Source: an uncultured Oribacterium sp. (GTDB lineage: Bacteria; Bacillota; Clostridia; Lachnospirales; Lachnospiraceae). From it: 8,307 nt of DNA. How positions within the stretch are numbered: position 1 is the stretch's first letter; every line of letters starts with the position of its first letter. The stretch is taken from contig CALAOB010000087.1 in assembly GCA_937927445.1 (NCBI GenBank), positions 1 through 8,307 on the forward strand. Direction: 5' to 3'. A program made the position numbers and the translations under genes. Below, piece by piece: positions 5,964 to 8,307 of the stretch. The notes under the pieces are model-generated. The model ran no database searches. It was not told where the DNA came from and was given only the letters and a program-made list of their open reading frames with translations.

Positions 5964-8243
5964 ATGAAAATCAACATTTTAAGTGATGAGACCATCAATC
6001 AGATAGCGGCGGGCGAGGTGATCGAGCGGCCGCTCAGTGTCGTGAAGGAGCTCCTCGAGAACGCCATCGATGCTGGCAGCACCGCCGTCTCGGTCGAGAT
6101 CCGCGACGGCGGTATCTCCATGATCCGTGTGACGGATAACGGCGGCGGCATCGCAGAGGAGGACGTGCGTAATGCCTTCGTTCGCCATGCCACCTCGAAG
6201 ATCCGCGATGCCCGCGACCTCCTCAGCATCCAGACCCTCGGCTTCCGTGGTGAGGCCCTCGCCTCCATCGCCAGTGTCGCCCGTGTCGAGCTGATCACGA
6301 AGACCCCGGGTGCTCTCATGGCCGTGCACTACCAGATCGAAGGCGGTGTCGAGAAGGATTTCGCCCAGATCGGCGCACCCGACGGCACGACCTTCATCGT
6401 GCGGGATCTCTTTAAGAACGTCCCGGCCCGCCGGAAGTTCCTGAAAAGTCCGCAGGCCGAAGCGGCGCGGATCCAGGACATCCTGGAGAAAGAAGCATTG
6501 GCCCACCCGGAGGTCGCCTTCCGCTACCTGCAGGACGGCCGCCAGCTCCTCGCGACGCTCGGCAACGGCTCGCTCCTCGACGTGATCTACTCGATCTACG
6601 GCCGCGATGTCACGAACCAGCTCATCACCGTGAACCGCGCCTACCAGCGCTCGACCCTCACCGGACTCCCGGCGGTCACCGTCCGCGGCTTTATCGGAAA
6701 GCCTGTGATCACCCGCGCGAACCGCAACTTCGAGCTCTATTTCGTGAACGAGCGCTTCGTGAAGAACCCGATGATCATGAAGGCGATCGAGGACGGCTAC
6801 CGCGCCTTCCTTATGCAGCACAAGTTCCCGTTCGTCGTCCTGATGATCGACGTGAATCCGGAGATCGTCGATGTGAACGTCCACCCGCAGAAGCTCGAGG
6901 TGCGCTTCTCCGACGGCATGCTCATCTATAACTCCGTCCTCGACGCCGTGCAGAACGCCCTCCGCCAGACGGAGCTGATCGTAAACACGGATCTGGACGC
7001 TGCAGACGCCGGCAGGGGCACACACGCCGCAGCTTCGACCGGCAGCGGAAGCACCGTGCCGAAAACCCCGGTCATGCCGCATGTCGAGCCGTTCGAAAAG
7101 AAGCGCGTGGAGGCGACCCGTGAAGTCTATGCGGAAGCCCTCCGCCCGCAGCTGCACCCGGACGCCGCCCCGAAGGAGGACATCTACCTCCAGGGACAGT
7201 CACATACAGGCAGCAGCGGAAGCTCTGACGGACTCCATGAACGCAGCAGCGACACTTCGGTGGCGCAGAACAGTACTTCATCTTCCGAACTCAGCAGCTT
7301 CCGAACCTCGCCGAACGAGCACAGCTCCGGATTCATTCTTCAGGATTTCGACCGCTCGATGGAAACAGTGCGCCGCGAAAACCCGGCGTATATGCAGGGA
7401 AGCGCAGACAGCGTGGCTTCGACAGAAATTATGAATACTTCTGAAGGACAGCAAGCTTCCATTGGTAGTCAGCATTCGGCAGATGTGATTTCTTCTGCAG
7501 CTGAATCGAGCGACACTTCGGTGGCTCACAATGTGAAGGATGCGACCGATGCACCAGCGATTTCTGCCTCTTCGGAAGAGAAGAGTACCGCTGCCGCCGC
7601 ACCTGCGCCGCAGAAGCCGGAGCAGGAAACCCTGTTCTCGGAGCGCTTCCTCAGTGAACAGGCGCGCAGCGCGCACCGCATCATCGGGCAGGTCTTCGAG
7701 ACCTACTGGCTCGTCGAGTACGGTGATAAGCTCTACATCATCGACCAGCATGCCGCCCACGAGAAGGTGAACTTCGAGCGCATGATGAAGCGCCTCCGCG
7801 AGAAGAAGCCGGCCAGCCAGTACCTGAATCCACCGATTCTTCTGACCCTGACCGCTGACGAAGCCCGTGTCCTTGAGGAGCACATGAACTACTTCGAGCA
7901 GCTCGGCTATGTGATTTCCAGTCTCGGCGATCGCGACTACAGCATCTCCGCCATCCCGACCGACCTTCCGGAGCTCAGCAAGAAGGAGCTCCTCCTCGAG
8001 ATCCTCGATGAGCTCACGGACGAAGCCGGCATGACGACCCCGGACACCATCTACGACAAAATCGCCTCGATGTCCTGCAAGGCCGCCGTCAAGGGCAACA
8101 ACAGACTCAGCCTCATGGAAGCCGACGCCCTCATCGGCGAGCTCCTGACCCTCGAGAACCCGTACGCCTGCCCGCACGGCCGCCCGACGATCATCTCGAT
8201 GTCGAAGACAGAACTCGAGAAGAAGTTTAAACGTATCGTCTAG
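5964..8243 (+). CDS. mutL: DNA mismatch repair protein MutL, endonuclease type
   Basis: GHKL ATPase that links MutS mismatch recognition to strand removal. The N-terminal ATPase domain shows all motifs: I-A-A-G-E-V-I-E-R-P (15-24), E32-N33 with D-A-G (36-38), D-N-G-G-G-I (58-63), H-A-T-S-K-I (75-80) and G-F-R-G-E-A-L (93-99). A long Ser/Thr/Ala-rich linker runs about 343-575. The C-terminal dimerisation domain has the nicking motif DQHA(X)2E(X)4E (D594, E600, E605), with C705 (S-C-K-A-A-V-K) and C-P-H-G-R-P (736-741) as metal-site partners. MutL should therefore cut DNA itself, as in bacteria without MutH. The segment S-Q-Y-L-N-P-P at the expected sliding-clamp contact is only a loose match to the clamp-binding consensus. 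At 759 residues it is longer than the usual 620-680, and the excess is in the linker. Start: GAGGAG 4 nt upstream and the canonical N-terminus. Confidence 0.97.
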   Translation: MKINILSDETINQIAAGEVIERPLSVVKELLENAIDAGSTAVSVEIRDGGISMIRVTDNGGGIAEEDVRNAFVRHATSKIRDARDLLSIQTLGFRGEALASIASVARVELITKTPGALMAVHYQIEGGVEKDFAQIGAPDGTTFIVRDLFKNVPARRKFLKSPQAEAARIQDILEKEALAHPEVAFRYLQDGRQLLATLGNGSLLDVIYSIYGRDVTNQLITVNRAYQRSTLTGLPAVTVRGFIGKPVITRANRNFELYFVNERFVKNPMIMKAIEDGYRAFLMQHKFPFVVLMIDVNPEIVDVNVHPQKLEVRFSDGMLIYNSVLDAVQNALRQTELIVNTDLDAADAGRGTHAAASTGSGSTVPKTPVMPHVEPFEKKRVEATREVYAEALRPQLHPDAAPKEDIYLQGQSHTGSSGSSDGLHERSSDTSVAQNSTSSSELSSFRTSPNEHSSGFILQDFDRSMETVRRENPAYMQGSADSVASTEIMNTSEGQQASIGSQHSADVISSAAESSDTSVAHNVKDATDAPAISASSEEKSTAAAAPAPQKPEQETLFSERFLSEQARSAHRIIGQVFETYWLVEYGDKLYIIDQHAAHEKVNFERMMKRLREKKPASQYLNPPILLTLTADEARVLEEHMNYFEQLGYVISSLGDRDYSISAIPTDLPELSKKELLLEILDELTDEAGMTTPDTIYDKIASMSCKAAVKGNNRLSLMEADALIGELLTLENPYACPHGRPTIISMSKTELEKKFKRIV
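7248..7264 (+). repeat. In-frame 17-bp direct repeat in the mutL linker, copy 1
   Basis: AGCGACACTTCGGTGGC is identical to 7509-7525 and is read in the same frame (codons 429-434), giving S-D-T-S-V-A followed by Q-N. The two copies are 261 bp, or 87 codons, apart. Recombination between them would delete 87 linker residues without shifting the frame. Confidence 0.8.
7509..7525 (+). repeat. In-frame 17-bp direct repeat in the mutL linker, copy 2
   Basis: Second copy, codons 516-521, encoding S-D-T-S-V-A followed by H-N. It lies in an AT-richer patch of the linker (about 7425-7590) whose codon choice, for example TCT, ATT, AAT and GAA, departs from the C/G-ending codons of the flanking domains. 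Confidence 0.8.
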
Positions 8244-8247
8244 TAAT

Positions 8248-8307
8248 ATGTGACAGTACAGGCGGGGGCCCGGAAGGGGCGGCAACGGAGGCCATACGTA
8301 GAGACCG
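8248..8307 (-). repeat. Dispersed 60-bp repeat, copy 3 (core TCTACGTATGGC), inverted
   Basis: Reverse-strand copy beginning 5 nt after the mutL stop and running to the last base of the window. The core occupies 8291-8302. The stem-loops correspond to TGGC (8291-8294) with GCCG (8280-8283), and CCCC (8276-8279) with CGGG (8269-8272), the latter with one mismatched inner pair. It is closer to copy 1 than to copy 2 (36 of the first 41 bases equal copy 1). Any part of the element beyond the core lies outside the window. Confidence 0.85.

Noticed and set aside
6493..6504. 12-mer AAGCATTGGCCC in mutL, shared with the miaB-mutS gap (3065-3076)
   Set aside because: About two chance 12-mer matches are expected among all position pairs in a window this size, and the mutL copy encodes ordinary conserved sequence.
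3545..8285. Long open frames on the minus strand (e.g. 5979-7157, 7278-8285, 4787-5767, 3545-4441)
   Set aside because: They lie antisense to proven genes, are rich in Arg, Asp, Leu and His as expected from reversed GC-rich codons, show no family motifs and lack ribosome sites. They are shadows of mutS and mutL.
14..8307. CRISPR array or composite transposon formed by the 60-bp repeat copies
   Set aside because: Copies are kilobases apart and diverged, orientation is mixed, no spacer periodicity exists, and the enclosed genes are core housekeeping genes with no transposase.

Overview
The window is a GC-rich stretch (about 60% by eye) from a Firmicute. It is probably a high-GC member of class Clostridia, most likely Lachnospiraceae. 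The grounds are the miaB-mutS-mutL order typical of Clostridia, a MiaB N-terminus of the clostridial type (P-A-R-Q-Y-Y-F-M), a MutL with the endonuclease motif found in bacteria lacking MutH, and purine-rich Shine-Dalgarno sites. Genus cannot be read from the sequence.

Layout: four intact housekeeping genes, all on the + strand. They are proA (137-1423, proline synthesis), miaB (1554-2993, ms2 modification of tRNA position 37), mutS (3137-5830) and mutL (5964-8243), the last two being the mismatch-repair pair. Coding density is high and no gene is broken. MutS recognises mismatches, and MutL, which should carry its own nicking activity here, is recruited by it. miaB beside mutS-mutL is a conserved clostridial neighbourhood, not an obvious functional link. 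proB is not visible upstream of proA within the window.

The interest lies in the gaps. Each intergenic stretch is filled with repeats or inverted repeats. (a) A roughly 60-bp repeat, with an invariant core TCTACGTATGGC and two small adjacent stem-loops kept in every copy, occurs three times: before proA (14-73, +), between proA and miaB (1460-1519, +), and after mutL in opposite orientation (8248-8307, -). The first and last copies lie at the window edges. (b) A palindrome GGGTC-N-GACCC occurs once before proA and as an inverted pair between mutS and mutL, a REP/REPIN-like arrangement. (c) A separate structured inverted repeat fills the miaB-mutS gap. No transposase, CRISPR array, tRNA, rRNA or defence gene is visible. 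The possible novelty is the repeat family rather than a protein system.
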